A stretch of 46,577 nt of DNA from Candidatus Poribacteria bacterium (GCA_022826645.1 JAJDUM010000089.1:1-46577); one strand, 5' to 3'; positions 25,740 to 34,013 are shown, counted from the stretch's first letter. The notes: generated by a model not told the origin, from the letters alone. Program-made: numbers and translations.

Positions 25740-25758
25740 GGGCGAGGTTGCCTCGCCC
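25740..25758. repeat. Short perfect hairpin downstream of ceramidase-like gene
   Basis: GGGCGAGG-TTG-CCTCGCCC. A strong stem but with no T run on either side, so it is more likely a dispersed repeat than an intrinsic terminator. Confidence 0.4.
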
Positions 25759-25829
25759 GGACAGAACAAGCCCAAGAAATCAGAAGATTCAGAGCCACTA
25801 ACTTCCAAAAAACTCGGATTACCCCTAAA

Positions 25830-27128
25830 TTACGAAGTTGCGAGGTCCTTCAATAACGCCAACGCTGTATCGACCATCTGCCCGCCAGCGTCAGGGGCAA
25901 GATAGCTGCTCCGTGCTAACCATGTCTCATAGCCGCCATGCTCGTGCCCAAGCGGCGTGGGAACGTAGCCGGTATAGTCATTGGCAAGTTCGATGATAAA
26001 CGTCGGGTTGAGCGGCGAGGCACCCTTCAGATCAATGCCGAACTGACAGAAAATCTCCCCAGTCAACGCAACGATTCCACAATCTCCAACCCGGTAGGCT
26101 TGAATCGGGGTCGTGCGTGTATCTTCCCACTCGTTGACGAGAATCCGTTCACGGGCATAGAGCTCATCAACAGTCGGATCATCGCTTGCGTTCGCCCATT
26201 TCGCTTCATACTCCGCAAGTTCTGCACTGGTCGGTTTCCGTATGCCGCACGTGATCTCTGTCTGTGCCGCCGAGAGGGCTACGTCATCACGCATTGGGGT
26301 GGTTTGCCATGTCCGCCAAACTTCCGCTGCAACGATTCGGGCGACCTTCCGTGTCTGGGCAAAGGGACGTCGATCTGTCGGTGGATGGTGCACGTTGATG
26401 TTATTAATATCGCCTGAACAGCCGTTGGAGAGCATCGCAACGAATTCTGCACCCGCCATCCGCTGAAGTTCTTCGGCAAATAGCCCGAAATAATCTGCGG
26501 AAATCATGTGTCCCGGTGCACCAACATAATGCAGCGCGTAGTTGGAGAGCACCGCTATCGGTTGGCCCTCAACCGTTTCGACGAAAAGTCCAGCGATATC
26601 CGGATCGGTAGGTCCCACCGTTTCGACGATGTCAGGGTTACTGTATCCCGGATTCATTTTCACTGTGCCGTCTTCCATGCGGAACCGCCGATTGAATACG
26701 CAGCGCGACTCTTTCCCTACGCCGTACCCCAATCTCGCTGGCTGTGCCCGTCCTGCTGCCAACTGAACGGCATCGGCAACGCGGGCAGAAAAGAAGTCGA
26801 GGTAGGCCTGATCGGGAATAGTCTCAAAGCCCAGTTTCATCGCGGGAGCTGTATGCGTGTGGGTTGCTGCTATCAGCACCTGCTCACCCGGAATCCCGAC
26901 CCGATCCGCGATCAAGGTTTTGGCGGCATCGCACGTCGCGCGAGGGATACAGATAACATCACAGATCACAAAAGCGATCTGCGTAGTCCCATCGTCAAGT
27001 ACCAGTGCCTTCGCGTGGAGTTCATCGTGAACTTCGGTAGCATGACGCGCCTTCAACGAACCCGCGAGGTATATGCCGAGCGGTGGCGTAATGTTGGTTT
27101 GGGCAGCCCCAGCTTTCAATGTAGCCAT
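25830..27128 (-). CDS. Neutral/alkaline ceramidase N-terminal-domain family hydrolase
   Basis: A 432-residue protein with the fold core of neutral/alkaline non-lysosomal ceramidases: LKAGAAQTNITPPLGIYLAG at the start, VLIAATHTHTAP with paired histidines (about 85-97), LSNYALHYVG, and MLSNGCSGDINNI, whose serine corresponds to the catalytic region. It lacks the C-terminal domain of true ceramidases and any signal peptide, so a cytoplasmic substrate other than ceramide is likely; such short forms are common in environmental genomes and are not characterised. AAAGGAA precedes the ATG. A 25-codon remnant of a second copy lies at 28730-28807. Confidence 0.85.
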   Translation of the reverse strand: MATLKAGAAQTNITPPLGIYLAGSLKARHATEVHDELHAKALVLDDGTTQIAFVICDVICIPRATCDAAKTLIADRVGIPGEQVLIAATHTHTAPAMKLGFETIPDQAYLDFFSARVADAVQLAAGRAQPARLGYGVGKESRCVFNRRFRMEDGTVKMNPGYSNPDIVETVGPTDPDIAGLFVETVEGQPIAVLSNYALHYVGAPGHMISADYFGLFAEELQRMAGAEFVAMLSNGCSGDINNINVHHPPTDRRPFAQTRKVARIVAAEVWRTWQTTPMRDDVALSAAQTEITCGIRKPTSAELAEYEAKWANASDDPTVDELYARERILVNEWEDTRTTPIQAYRVGDCGIVALTGEIFCQFGIDLKGASPLNPTFIIELANDYTGYVPTPLGHEHGGYETWLARSSYLAPDAGGQMVDTALALLKDLATS

Positions 27129-27202
27129 TATTTTTTTCCTTTAGTGTATGTTGAGGAATTGTGCAATTGAAACCGATTGAGTTCATTAGTTCATTATAGT
27201 GG

Positions 27203-27410
27203 TAGGACTTACGCACTTAAACACTCAAAACTTTGCAGTTCGGTGATTCATCACCGCAGTACGCCATTTCCAGCGCCCGATGAATCCCCGATCATCGGGA
27301 TTAAGAAACGGGCAACTACAGTAAGGTCTTAGGTTTGTAGTAGCGCAATTCATTGCGCGTCCGGACGGTCGATAAATCGCCCTACCACAAACTGAACTGC
27401 GTAACTCCTA
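27203..27410. mobile_element. MITE, family 1, copy 1 (208 bp)
   Basis: Terminal inverted repeats TAGGACTTACGCA and TGCGTAACTCCTA differ at one position of 13. The element is flanked by AGTGG on both sides (27198-27202 and 27411-27415), a likely 5-bp target duplication. The interior holds CGATGAATCCCCGATCATCG, TTCATTGCGCGTCCGGACGG and GTAGTAGCGCAA. No ORF. A second copy at 45726-45934 is almost collinear. The ends resemble those of bacterial DDE-transposase insertion sequences; no parent element is in the window. Confidence 0.85.
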
Positions 27411-27530
27411 AGTGGATCTTAGAATTAATGAGACACTCCAAATCCGGATTTATCGAGTCCCACTCCGCCTGTCCCGATTCATCGGGATCGAAACCGAGGG
27501 GCGAAAGCGTCTATTGAGCCAATTGTTTTT

Positions 27531-27556
27531 ACGCATCACGTTTCACGTTTTACGTC
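27531..27556 (-). repeat. Heptad repeat array (ACGTGAA type)
   Basis: Four 7-bp units (GCGTAAA, ACGTGAT, ACGTGAA, ACGTAAA on the minus strand) directly at the 3' end of the cupin gene. Confidence 0.8.
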
Positions 27557-28283
27557 AGCGGGTATAACGGGCAAAATAGAAGGTCTTGAGCGGTTCCTCC
27601 GTGTCATTGATAAGTGTATGCCCGGGATTTGATGGTGCGACAGAGACCGCATCGCCCGGATGTTGCCGGTAGACGTTCTGGCTCACCACATGGATGCCAT
27701 TCCCTTCTAACATATACCACACCTCATCCATATCATCGGCATGACCATGCGTATCAGGGGTCTGCATCGCATCAATCGTAACCATCAGGACAGAATGCAT
27801 CTTCGCAAGTCCATCATCCTCACCGAAGATCGGATGGACGAGGTGCGTCCAATGCCCCTGGCTCAAAGAGTGTTCCCGGTAGTTTCTGATCAGTACATCT
27901 TCACGCGGTGTCCCTTCAGCGTCGGCAAGTACCTCCTCCAATATCAAAAATTCTAACGGCGTGTTGGCTTCGTTTGTCAGCGTATGCGTAGTCCCCGGCG
28001 GCACAATGATGCCGTCTCCTTCGCGAACGTCCTGCTTGAGGTCTGCTGTCTCGAAAATGCCATCTCCATTAACGATGTAGAAGACCAACTGTCGATCATC
28101 GAAGGACGTTGGTATCGACGCGATCCGCGATTCAAGGTAGCACCGGGAAAAACTATCAACATAGTTGAGGATTGCCCCCGGCTTCTGGGGGTCATTGGGA
28201 TCTTTCTTCGAAAAGATTTCTCGTCTGATAATGTTACCGTGTGTGAGACTTGAGGGGGATTGTAGCCAGCTTCTCATTTCCAT
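27555..28283 (-). CDS. Double-cupin (bicupin) protein, copy A
   Basis: A 242-residue protein with two cupin barrels. Barrel 1 (about 60-120) has FYIVNGDGIFETADLKQDV and IIVPPGTTHTLTN. Barrel 2 (about 170-240) has HGHADDMDEVWYMLEGNG and PGHTLIN, with the His, His, Glu and His positions expected for a metal site. Function could be an isomerase, dioxygenase or sugar-binding protein; the family does not decide. The ATG has GGAGG nine bases upstream. It ends with ARYTR. A near-identical copy lies at 29028-29759, so this is the intact 3' end of a duplicated pair, followed by the intact ceramidase-like gene. Confidence 0.85.
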   Translation of the reverse strand: MEMRSWLQSPSSLTHGNIIRREIFSKKDPNDPQKPGAILNYVDSFSRCYLESRIASIPTSFDDRQLVFYIVNGDGIFETADLKQDVREGDGIIVPPGTTHTLTNEANTPLEFLILEEVLADAEGTPREDVLIRNYREHSLSQGHWTHLVHPIFGEDDGLAKMHSVLMVTIDAMQTPDTHGHADDMDEVWYMLEGNGIHVVSQNVYRQHPGDAVSVAPSNPGHTLINDTEEPLKTFYFARYTR

Positions 28284-28295
28284 CTTTCGTTACCT

Positions 28296-28414
28296 CCAAT
28301 TTGTTTATAATGAATCGTAAAAATAAATAGACACTTTCGCTCCCCATGTTTGGTAGGCGCTGTTTCCAACTGCGCCGATTGGCAGTGTATAAGTAATTCT
28401 AAAATCTACCATAA
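28296..28414. repeat. Short family 2 MITE-like element
   Basis: The left end TATAATGAATCGTAAAAATA...AGACAC and right end GTGTATAAGTAATTCTAAAA then TCTACCATAA form an imperfect inverted pair, with a 60-base interior including TGGTAGGCGCTGTTTCCAAC. It is the smallest copy seen. Confidence 0.65.
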
Positions 28415-28729
28415 TTAGGAGTTATGCGCTTCAGTAGAAAGGGCAACCACAAGTGCTTGCATCCCGCCTGTTCCGTTCCTGCCTGCCCTGATGTATCGGG
28501 GATTTATCGGGGGGTTGCCCCTACAGAGCATGAATCCAACGTAGGGGCAGGCTTCCTAGTCCCGATGCCTCATCGAGGGCTTGTACCTGCTTAACACTTA
28601 ACAAAAAAACCTTCGTGAGTTGGATTCAAGTGTTGGGTTTCACTACACTCATCTATAAGATACGGTTGTTGACAGACGGCATCTCTATTGTCATTGATAG
28701 GAATGCGCTTTTTAACCGTTCAACCCAGC
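28415..28729. other. Gene-free stretch with repeat fragments
   Basis: Contains TTGCCCCTAC...GTAGGGGCA as an inverted pair (about 28513-28550), ATGTATCGGGGATTTATCGG palindromic units, and TGTTGGGTTTCACTACACTC. No gene or clear promoter. It lies inside the duplicated cupin/ceramidase region, where most of the second ceramidase-like gene would be expected. Confidence 0.5.
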
Positions 28730-28807
28730 CTACTGAACTGCTGCGAGGTATGCGCCGAGCGGCCGTGTGATATTGGTCTGTGCGGCACCCGCTTTCAGCG
28801 TGGACAT
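28730..28807 (-). pseudogene. 5' remnant of a second ceramidase-like gene
   Basis: ATG at 28807 with a strong GAGGAG ribosome binding site opens a frame of 25 codons, MSTLKAGAAQTNITRPLGAY then LAAVQ and a stop. The first 21 residues match the start of the protein encoded at 25830-27128 almost exactly (MATLKAGAAQTNITPPLGIY). The rest of the gene is gone and replaced by unrelated sequence. It marks the truncated end of a segmental duplication. Confidence 0.8.
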
Positions 28808-28828
28808 TCGCTTTCTCCTCTCATCGTA

Positions 28829-29043
28829 TCACCGCGTGTAACGGGCAAAGTAGAAGGTCTTGAACGGTTCCTCCGTATCGTTGATGAGGGTAGGTCCTAG
28901 GTTTGACGGTGCAACAGAGACCGCATCGCCCGGAACTTGCCGGTAGACATTCTGGCTTACCACGTGGATACCGCTGCCTTTGAGCATATACCACACCTCA
29001 TCCATATCGTCGGCATGTCCATGGGTATCAGGAGTCTGGACTG
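28829..29043 (-). pseudogene. Orphan C-terminal cupin fragment
   Basis: About 70 codons from VQTPDTHGHADDMDEVWYML to the stop after FYFARYTR. It repeats the second cupin barrel of the gene immediately upstream. It has no start signal of its own. One metal-site residue is changed (PSNLGPTLIN where intact copies have PSNPGHTLIN). It is the lower unit of a 202-bp tandem duplication and carries the original gene end. Confidence 0.75.
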
Positions 29044-29250
29044 CGTCGAAAGTAGAAGGTCTTGAGCGGTTCCTCCGTATCGTTGATGAGGGTATGTCCT
29101 GGGTTTGATGGCGCAACAGAGACCGCATCGCCCGGAACTTGCCGGTAGACATTCTGACTTACCACGTGGATACCGTTGCCTTCGAGCATATACCACACCT
29201 CATCCATGTCGTCGGCATGTCCATGGGTATCAGGGGTCTGCATTGCGTCG
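28850..29250. repeat. 202-bp tandem duplication
   Basis: The unit starting GTAGAAGGTCTTGA at 28850 recurs at 29052, an offset of 202 bases, and the two units remain alike to about 29250. The offset is not a multiple of three, so the reading frame shifts across the junction. Confidence 0.85.
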
Positions 29251-29759
29251 ATTGTTACCATTAGGACGAAATGCAGTTTCGCAAGTCCATCAGCCTCTCC
29301 GAAAATGGAGTGGACGAGATGGGTCCAATGTCCCTGACTAAGCGGATTCTCCCGGTAGTTTCTGATCAGTACATCTTCACGGGGCGTTCCCGCAGCGTCA
29401 GCGAGCGCCTCCTCTAATATCAGAAATTCTAACGGTGTGTCTGCCTCGTTTGTCAGCGTATGTGTGGTCCCCGGCGGCACAATGATGCCGTCTCCTTCGT
29501 GTACGTCCTGCTTGAGGTCTGCCGTCTCGAAAATGCCATCTCCATCAACGACGTAGAAGACCAACTGTCGATCATCGAAGGACGTTGGTATCGACGCGAT
29601 CCGCGATTCAAGGTAGCACCGGGAAAAACTATCAATAGAGTTGAGGATTGCACCCGGCTTGTGGGGATCGTCAGGGTCTTTCTTGGAGAAGATTTCTCGC
29701 CTGATAATGTTACCGTGTGTGAGGCTTGACGGGGATTGTAACCAACTTCTCATTTCCAT
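29028..29759 (-). CDS. Double-cupin protein, copy B, altered C terminus
   Basis: A 243-residue paralogue of the 27555-28283 protein with nearly the same sequence throughout, including both cupin barrels and the HGHADDMDEVWYMLEGNG metal site. Its end differs: after LKTFYF it reads RRSPDS and stops, instead of ARYTR, because the 202-bp tandem duplication joins the gene to the start of the next unit out of frame. Most of barrel 2 is kept, so it may still fold. The ATG is preceded by GGAGG, and the upstream region has an extended -10 at 29819-29827. Truncation and recent duplication suggest one copy is drifting. Confidence 0.8.
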   Translation of the reverse strand: MEMRSWLQSPSSLTHGNIIRREIFSKKDPDDPHKPGAILNSIDSFSRCYLESRIASIPTSFDDRQLVFYVVDGDGIFETADLKQDVHEGDGIIVPPGTTHTLTNEADTPLEFLILEEALADAAGTPREDVLIRNYRENPLSQGHWTHLVHSIFGEADGLAKLHFVLMVTIDAMQTPDTHGHADDMDEVWYMLEGNGIHVVSQNVYRQVPGDAVSVAPSNPGHTLINDTEEPLKTFYFRRSPDS

Positions 29760-29818
29760 CTGTATTTACCTCCAATGCATTTGAACGCACTAAGTTATTA
29801 TACCTTTTATCCATCAAA

Positions 29819-29827
29819 ATTATAGCA
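29819..29827 (-). promoter_or_regulatory. Extended -10 promoter element upstream of cupin copy B
   Basis: TGCTATAAT on the minus strand, followed by a second TATAAT at 29797-29802. No convincing -35. The same TGCTATAAT string occurs at the promoters at 181-188 and 33531-33539. Confidence 0.4.
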
Positions 29828-29878
29828 CGATTGGCGAAAAAGAAAGAGCCGAAAATGGCCTAATCCCTCACCGGGGCA

Positions 29879-31438
29879 CTACGCAGGCATCACCATCACT
29901 TCAACCTCATCAACAACAACCTCGGTGTCCGTATTGGGGGACGTAAGTTGTACCTTTAGATAGTTGTCACCGTTGTTGAGCCACTCAATATTCAAGTTGA
30001 ACCACACACTCGAAAACGGCGGTAGTGGCCGCCCTATCGTCTCCAATCGACCGTCTGCGTGAAAAACGCGCTGGGCATCTTGGATTTCAATCCCATTGAA
30101 TTCCACGACGATTTCCTCCTTGGGCAGCAATCCCTGTGCACTGAAATGCAGAACCACTGCTGTTCCTTGTACGACGGACTCGCAGAGGCGCAGACGGTAT
30201 TCTCCGCTCGCCCCCGTCCCGCAGGTCAAGACGATCTTATCGTCCTTCACGGATCCAGTTGGCGATTCTCCGCCCCATAGGGGATGGAAGCGATAGTGAC
30301 GCGTTCCACTTGTGACCGCTTTTGGGGCACGCAGCTCCCGCAAGTAGCTCAATGAGAGCGGATAGCCTTCCACAGGTCCCGGATACCGAGCGGTGCCTCC
30401 CTTTCGTGCCCAGTGGTACTGGTAGTTGAAAACTGAAATACCGTCGGCTCCCGCGCCGTAGAAATTCTGTGCAAGTGCCCGGTAATTTTCTGGCTTGAGC
30501 AGTGTTGGATCATCTCCGCGACACAACACCGGACTCAGCGTGGGGTACAACATACAATCCGATCCGCGTGTCAGTTGGCTGAACTCCTCGTAAGGTGCGT
30601 TGAAATCGACGTAGTGGAAATCACAGGGACAGACGTAATCGATGAGCCCTTCCTTGATCCAAGTAGAGACATCGAATCCCAAACTACGGCACTCCTCCAA
30701 ACCCTGTGGAATCATCACCCCCAACGTCAGATTTTTTCTCTGCCGCGCGCCTCGCCGATCTAACATCTCGTGTACCCGCTGCAAGAAGCCGGTCATAACC
30801 GGGTGGCGGTCACGGGCAACATCGGTCGGAAAACAGTGCCCATGACGGATATAGTTGAATAGCAAACCGTCAATGTCGAACCGTTCTACCACTTCATCTG
30901 CGACAGAGAAGACATAATCCCGGACCGGTTCAAAGCTAAAGTCCTGACCGCCGGGAAACTCCTCCAGCTGCCACGCGGGGTTGTCCAGTATGAATCGCGC
31001 CCCCTGCCCTCCGTTGCCATGGCGGTCATTCATCCGAAACTTTGCAATGAACTCCATCCCCCGCTTGTGTGTCTGGTCGATCAAGACTTCCAACGGTATT
31101 ATGCCCGAATCCACCATAGAGATGAAACGCTGGTGTTGGGGTCTCGCATCATACTCAAACCGATCTGAACGATATAAAAGCGTCCACCCCTGGGAATAGA
31201 TAGCTTGTGCGTAGCTGTCCACGCCGTGATGGGCGAGGTCATCTACCCACCGGATCAGATCCTCGCGTCGGGCAGGATCAGCTTTTGCCGTCGCTGCGTC
31301 TGGCATGTGGGCAACCTGTCGCCCTACCTGATAGAATGCGAGATTCGACGGATCGCTTGTGTAGATCAGTCTCCGCTCTCCACGGGGTTCGGAAACTGGT
31401 AGTGGCTGATATTTAGGTTTGGTGGTTTCGTCTGTCAC
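29879..31438 (-). CDS. Glycoside-hydrolase-like TIM-barrel protein (GHL10-type)
   Basis: A 519-residue protein with a TIM-barrel core. GVDSYAQAIYSQGWTLLYRS, then LIDQTHKRGMEFIAKFRMND, a DFSFEPVRDYVFSVADEVVE stretch and FDIDGLLFNYIRHGHCFP (a beta-strand with acidic residues typical of the GHL/DUF187-like families) are followed by GADGISVFNYQY. The C-terminal 130 residues form a beta-sandwich-like domain ending VVVDEVEVMVMPA. No signal peptide is seen. I place the start at the GTG at 31438, with AGAGG upstream and a 52-base gap after the CoA-transferase stop. The longer frame to 31591 overlaps that gene and reads unlike protein. Carbohydrate substrate unknown. Confidence 0.72.
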   Translation of the reverse strand: MTDETTKPKYQPLPVSEPRGERRLIYTSDPSNLAFYQVGRQVAHMPDAATAKADPARREDLIRWVDDLAHHGVDSYAQAIYSQGWTLLYRSDRFEYDARPQHQRFISMVDSGIIPLEVLIDQTHKRGMEFIAKFRMNDRHGNGGQGARFILDNPAWQLEEFPGGQDFSFEPVRDYVFSVADEVVERFDIDGLLFNYIRHGHCFPTDVARDRHPVMTGFLQRVHEMLDRRGARQRKNLTLGVMIPQGLEECRSLGFDVSTWIKEGLIDYVCPCDFHYVDFNAPYEEFSQLTRGSDCMLYPTLSPVLCRGDDPTLLKPENYRALAQNFYGAGADGISVFNYQYHWARKGGTARYPGPVEGYPLSLSYLRELRAPKAVTSGTRHYRFHPLWGGESPTGSVKDDKIVLTCGTGASGEYRLRLCESVVQGTAVVLHFSAQGLLPKEEIVVEFNGIEIQDAQRVFHADGRLETIGRPLPPFSSVWFNLNIEWLNNGDNYLKVQLTSPNTDTEVVVDEVEVMVMPA

Positions 31439-31490
31439 AGTATTATAACCTCTCTTGCTGTCCCGCTGGCGTCGGGATGTCATCGTGTGT

Positions 31491-32708
31491 CTAAAGTACT
31501 CCGTTCCGACGGAGTTCCTCGATCTCTTGTGCCGACATGTTGAGATAATCTGCAAGCACTTCATCTGTATGCTCACCCAGTTGTGGTCCACGGTGATGTT
31601 CAGTCTTGGAATCGCTGATCTTAATCGGACTCGCTACCTGACGTGCAACACCGAACTCCGGATGCGGAATCTCAAGTATCATCTCATCCTCAATTACCTG
31701 TGGGTCACGAAATGCCTCCTCGACTGTGTTCACAGGAGCACACGGCACTTCACCTTTGAGGAGTTCCAACCACTCGGCTGTGGTCCGACGACGAAATAGA
31801 TCTTTCAGGATCGGCACTAAGGTTTCACGGTTCTCCAATCGATCTGCGAACCCTCGAAAACGTGGGTCATCAGCCAGGTCCGGAGCACCCAGAATCCGCA
31901 CAAGGCTCTGGTAGAAATTCTGCTTTGCACACGCTACCACAATCCAGCTATCCTTTGTGGGCATCACCTGAAACGGTATCTGAGACGGATGTGACGAATC
32001 CGCCATCCGTTGTGGCTGATACCCCTTCGTAAGATGCCACGCCGCCACATAACCTAATTGCGACAGCGCGGTGTCAAACAGACTCACATCCACGTCGCAG
32101 CCCAAACCGGTATCTCGTGCCCGAAGAATGGCACTCATCAAACCGAGTGCCGCCATCACACCCGCACTCAAGTCAACGAGCGAGAGTCCCGTCTTCTGGG
32201 GTGGGGTGTCAGGCTCACCGGTTATGCTCATCCAGCCGGCATACCCTTGCATTAGGTAATCGTATCCCGGTTCCGCAGCGCGGGAACTGTTGCGCCCAAA
32301 CGCGGAAAGAGAACAGCACACAATTGACGGCTTCACCTGTCCGAGGGTTTCGTAGTCCAAGCCAAGTTTGACAGGCAGATCGCCCCGCAGGTTGTTAAAA
32401 ACGCCATCCGAAATGGAAACGAGTCGGTGGAAAATTTCAGTTGTATCGGGGTGTTGCAGATTCAAGGTGAGACTCTTTTTGTTTCGGTTGAAACTCTGAA
32501 AATAGACACTATCGCTCTCACCTGTGTATGGAGGAACGTAGCGTGCTACGTCTCCGCCTGTTTCGGGGTTTTCGATCTTAACGATTTCTGCCCCCAAGTC
32601 CGCGAGCATCATTGTTCCCCAGGGACCCGCGCCAAACTGTTCCACCGAGAGAATCCGCACCCCCGCCAGAGGCGGACGGGCACTGGTATGTCTCTGAACT
32701 TCCGTCAT
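31491..32708 (-). CDS. Type III (CaiB/BaiF) CoA-transferase
   Basis: A 405-residue enzyme that moves CoA between carboxylic acids. LAGVRILSVEQFGAGPWGTM and LADLGAEIVKIENPETGGD open the Rossmann-like part. FNRNKKSLTLNL follows, and TGLSLVDLSAGVMAALG carries the catalytic aspartate (D in LVDLSAG). CAKQNFYQ and PCAPVNTVEEAF are family features of the C-terminal part. The ATG has AAGGAAA upstream. An 81-base gap separates it from the MaoC-type hydratase gene, the same neighbourhood seen for mesaconate/citramalate-type and carnitine-type pathways. The actual acid pair is not determinable. Confidence 0.9.
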   Translation of the reverse strand: MTEVQRHTSARPPLAGVRILSVEQFGAGPWGTMMLADLGAEIVKIENPETGGDVARYVPPYTGESDSVYFQSFNRNKKSLTLNLQHPDTTEIFHRLVSISDGVFNNLRGDLPVKLGLDYETLGQVKPSIVCCSLSAFGRNSSRAAEPGYDYLMQGYAGWMSITGEPDTPPQKTGLSLVDLSAGVMAALGLMSAILRARDTGLGCDVDVSLFDTALSQLGYVAAWHLTKGYQPQRMADSSHPSQIPFQVMPTKDSWIVVACAKQNFYQSLVRILGAPDLADDPRFRGFADRLENRETLVPILKDLFRRRTTAEWLELLKGEVPCAPVNTVEEAFRDPQVIEDEMILEIPHPEFGVARQVASPIKISDSKTEHHRGPQLGEHTDEVLADYLNMSAQEIEELRRNGVL

Positions 32709-32789
32709 CTATTTTTCCTTCATTTCATTTTGAACTGATCCATCGGTCCATCTAGTCATCTTATTTATCACCCTCCACATTTCCCGTCT

Positions 32790-33305
32790 CTATGCTATTT
32801 CAGGGAAAAGATCTCTCTTAGGCGCACTGTCCCGTTTGTACACCATGATAGAACGCACAAGATCAATGACCACTGCCCCGTCCTGATTAATGCCCCGTGA
32901 ACAAACTCTAACGATACCTGCTTCAGGATATGAATTTGACTGGCGCTTCGACAGCACCTCCGTTTCGCAATAAAGCGTATCCCCTATAAAAACTGGATGC
33001 GGCAGCTTGACCGCCTCCCACCCCAGATTTGCCATTGCGTTCTCACTCACATCCGGAACACTCATGCCGGTGATCAGTGCCAGCGTGAAGGTACTGTTCA
33101 CGAGGATTTGCCCCCACCTGGTCTGCCCGGCGTAGTGCCGGTCAAAATGTAGTGGGTTGGTGTTATGGGTGAGCTGGGTGAACAGTGTGTTATCAGCCTC
33201 CGTAACCGTATGTCCAAATCTGCTTCGATACACATCTCCGACTTCAAAATCTTCGTAGAAGCGTCCCTCCCATCCCGTCTGAATTTTATCCTTTGATTGC
33301 CGCAT
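32790..33305 (-). CDS. MaoC-family hydratase, mesaconyl-CoA hydratase-like
   Basis: A 171-residue hot-dog-fold enoyl-CoA hydratase. FYEDFEVGDVYRSRFGHTVT opens the domain. TQLTHNTNPLHFDRHYAGQT is the active-site helix; it has H-N where generic MaoC proteins have G-D, a change I associate with the mesaconyl-CoA/methylfumaryl-CoA hydratase subgroup. WGQILVNSTFTLALITGMSV, LPHPVFIGDTLYCETEVL and a closing MVYKR complete the pattern. AGGAGAG precedes the ATG. Together with the CoA-transferase it may degrade a branched C4-C5 dicarboxylic acid; that is inference. Confidence 0.87.
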   Translation of the reverse strand: MRQSKDKIQTGWEGRFYEDFEVGDVYRSRFGHTVTEADNTLFTQLTHNTNPLHFDRHYAGQTRWGQILVNSTFTLALITGMSVPDVSENAMANLGWEAVKLPHPVFIGDTLYCETEVLSKRQSNSYPEAGIVRVCSRGINQDGAVVIDLVRSIMVYKRDSAPKRDLFPEIA

Positions 33306-33408
33306 CTATCTCTCCTGTTATATTGGTACAATAGTTCGTTGGTTCAACTGCGGTTACGACATATTGCTTTGAATCCCGGTCTATTGAGATGGGGGATGTT
33401 TACTAGTT

Positions 33409-33457
33409 TGGTTCATTAGTCCATTGGTTCATTTTATTTTCACGCTTCACGTTTCAG
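33409..33457. repeat. Octad then heptad repeats
   Basis: TTGGTTCATTAGTCCATTGG then TTCATT at about 33411-33436, followed by TTCACGCTTCACGTTTCA at about 33439-33456. It occupies part of the 33306-33510 divergent gap. Confidence 0.75.
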
Positions 33458-33510
33458 ATGTTCCCTATAACTCTACAACGGATGCGAGGAATAATCAAGC
33501 CTTTTTGTCC

Positions 33511-33539
33511 TTGCGCCGCTTACGCGTTTGTGCTATAAT
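33511..33539 (+). promoter_or_regulatory. Promoter of smpB, implying a leaderless mRNA
   Basis: TTGCGC (33511-33516), 17-nt spacer and TATAAT (33534-33539) with TG one base before it. The expected transcription start (about 33546) is only a few bases from the smpB ATG at 33549, leaving no room for a ribosome binding site. Confidence 0.6.
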
Positions 33540-33548
33540 TCACCCACT

Positions 33549-34013
33549 ATGAAAGCTGAGAAGTCTGTTGCGACCACAGGTCCCGTTGCTACCAATAAGA
33601 AAGCACGATACGATTATCACCTAATGGATCGTTTCGAGGCTGGGATAGTGCTTCAGGGTACAGAAGTCAAGGCGATTCGTACTGGCAGGATGAATTTGAC
33701 CGATAGCTACGCGCGTGTTGATGAGGGTGAAGTCTTTTTGCTTGATGCCCATATCGGTCCTTACGAGCAGGGCAATCACGAGAATCATGAGCCGAAGCGC
33801 AAACGAAAGCTCCTGCTGAACCGTCGAGAAATTAAACGGCTCGAAGGAAAAACCCGACCCACCGGCATGACGATTGTGCCGACGAAGGCTTATTTCAGTA
33901 ACGGTAAGGTAAAGGTCGAAATAGCATTGGCGCGTGGTAAGCACGACTACGATAAACGCGAAGATATGCGGAGGGAAGCAGATCAACGGGCAATTCAGTC
34001 GTATATGAGATAG
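33549..34013 (+). CDS. smpB: SsrA-binding protein SmpB
   Basis: A 154-residue trans-translation cofactor that binds tmRNA and delivers it to stalled ribosomes. Features: NKKARYDYHLMDRFEAGIVL, GTEVKAIRTGRMNLTDSYAR, LLDAHIGPYEQGNHENHEPK with the conserved RKRKLLLNRREI following, and a basic C-terminal tail KHDYDKREDMRREA that enters the mRNA channel. The ATG at 33549 is chosen over a GTG at 33528 because the GTG lies at the -10 element. No Shine-Dalgarno sequence is present. Its RNA partner is encoded 525 bases downstream on the same strand. Confidence 0.95.
   Translation: MKAEKSVATTGPVATNKKARYDYHLMDRFEAGIVLQGTEVKAIRTGRMNLTDSYARVDEGEVFLLDAHIGPYEQGNHENHEPKRKRKLLLNRREIKRLEGKTRPTGMTIVPTKAYFSNGKVKVEIALARGKHDYDKREDMRREADQRAIQSYMR

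Noticed and set aside
25740..25758. Hairpin as an intrinsic terminator of the ceramidase-like gene
   Set aside because: No T run follows on either strand; kept only as a repeat.
31439..31591. 51-residue N-terminal extension of the GH-like protein
   Set aside because: It overlaps the end of the CoA-transferase gene and reads as non-protein-like sequence.
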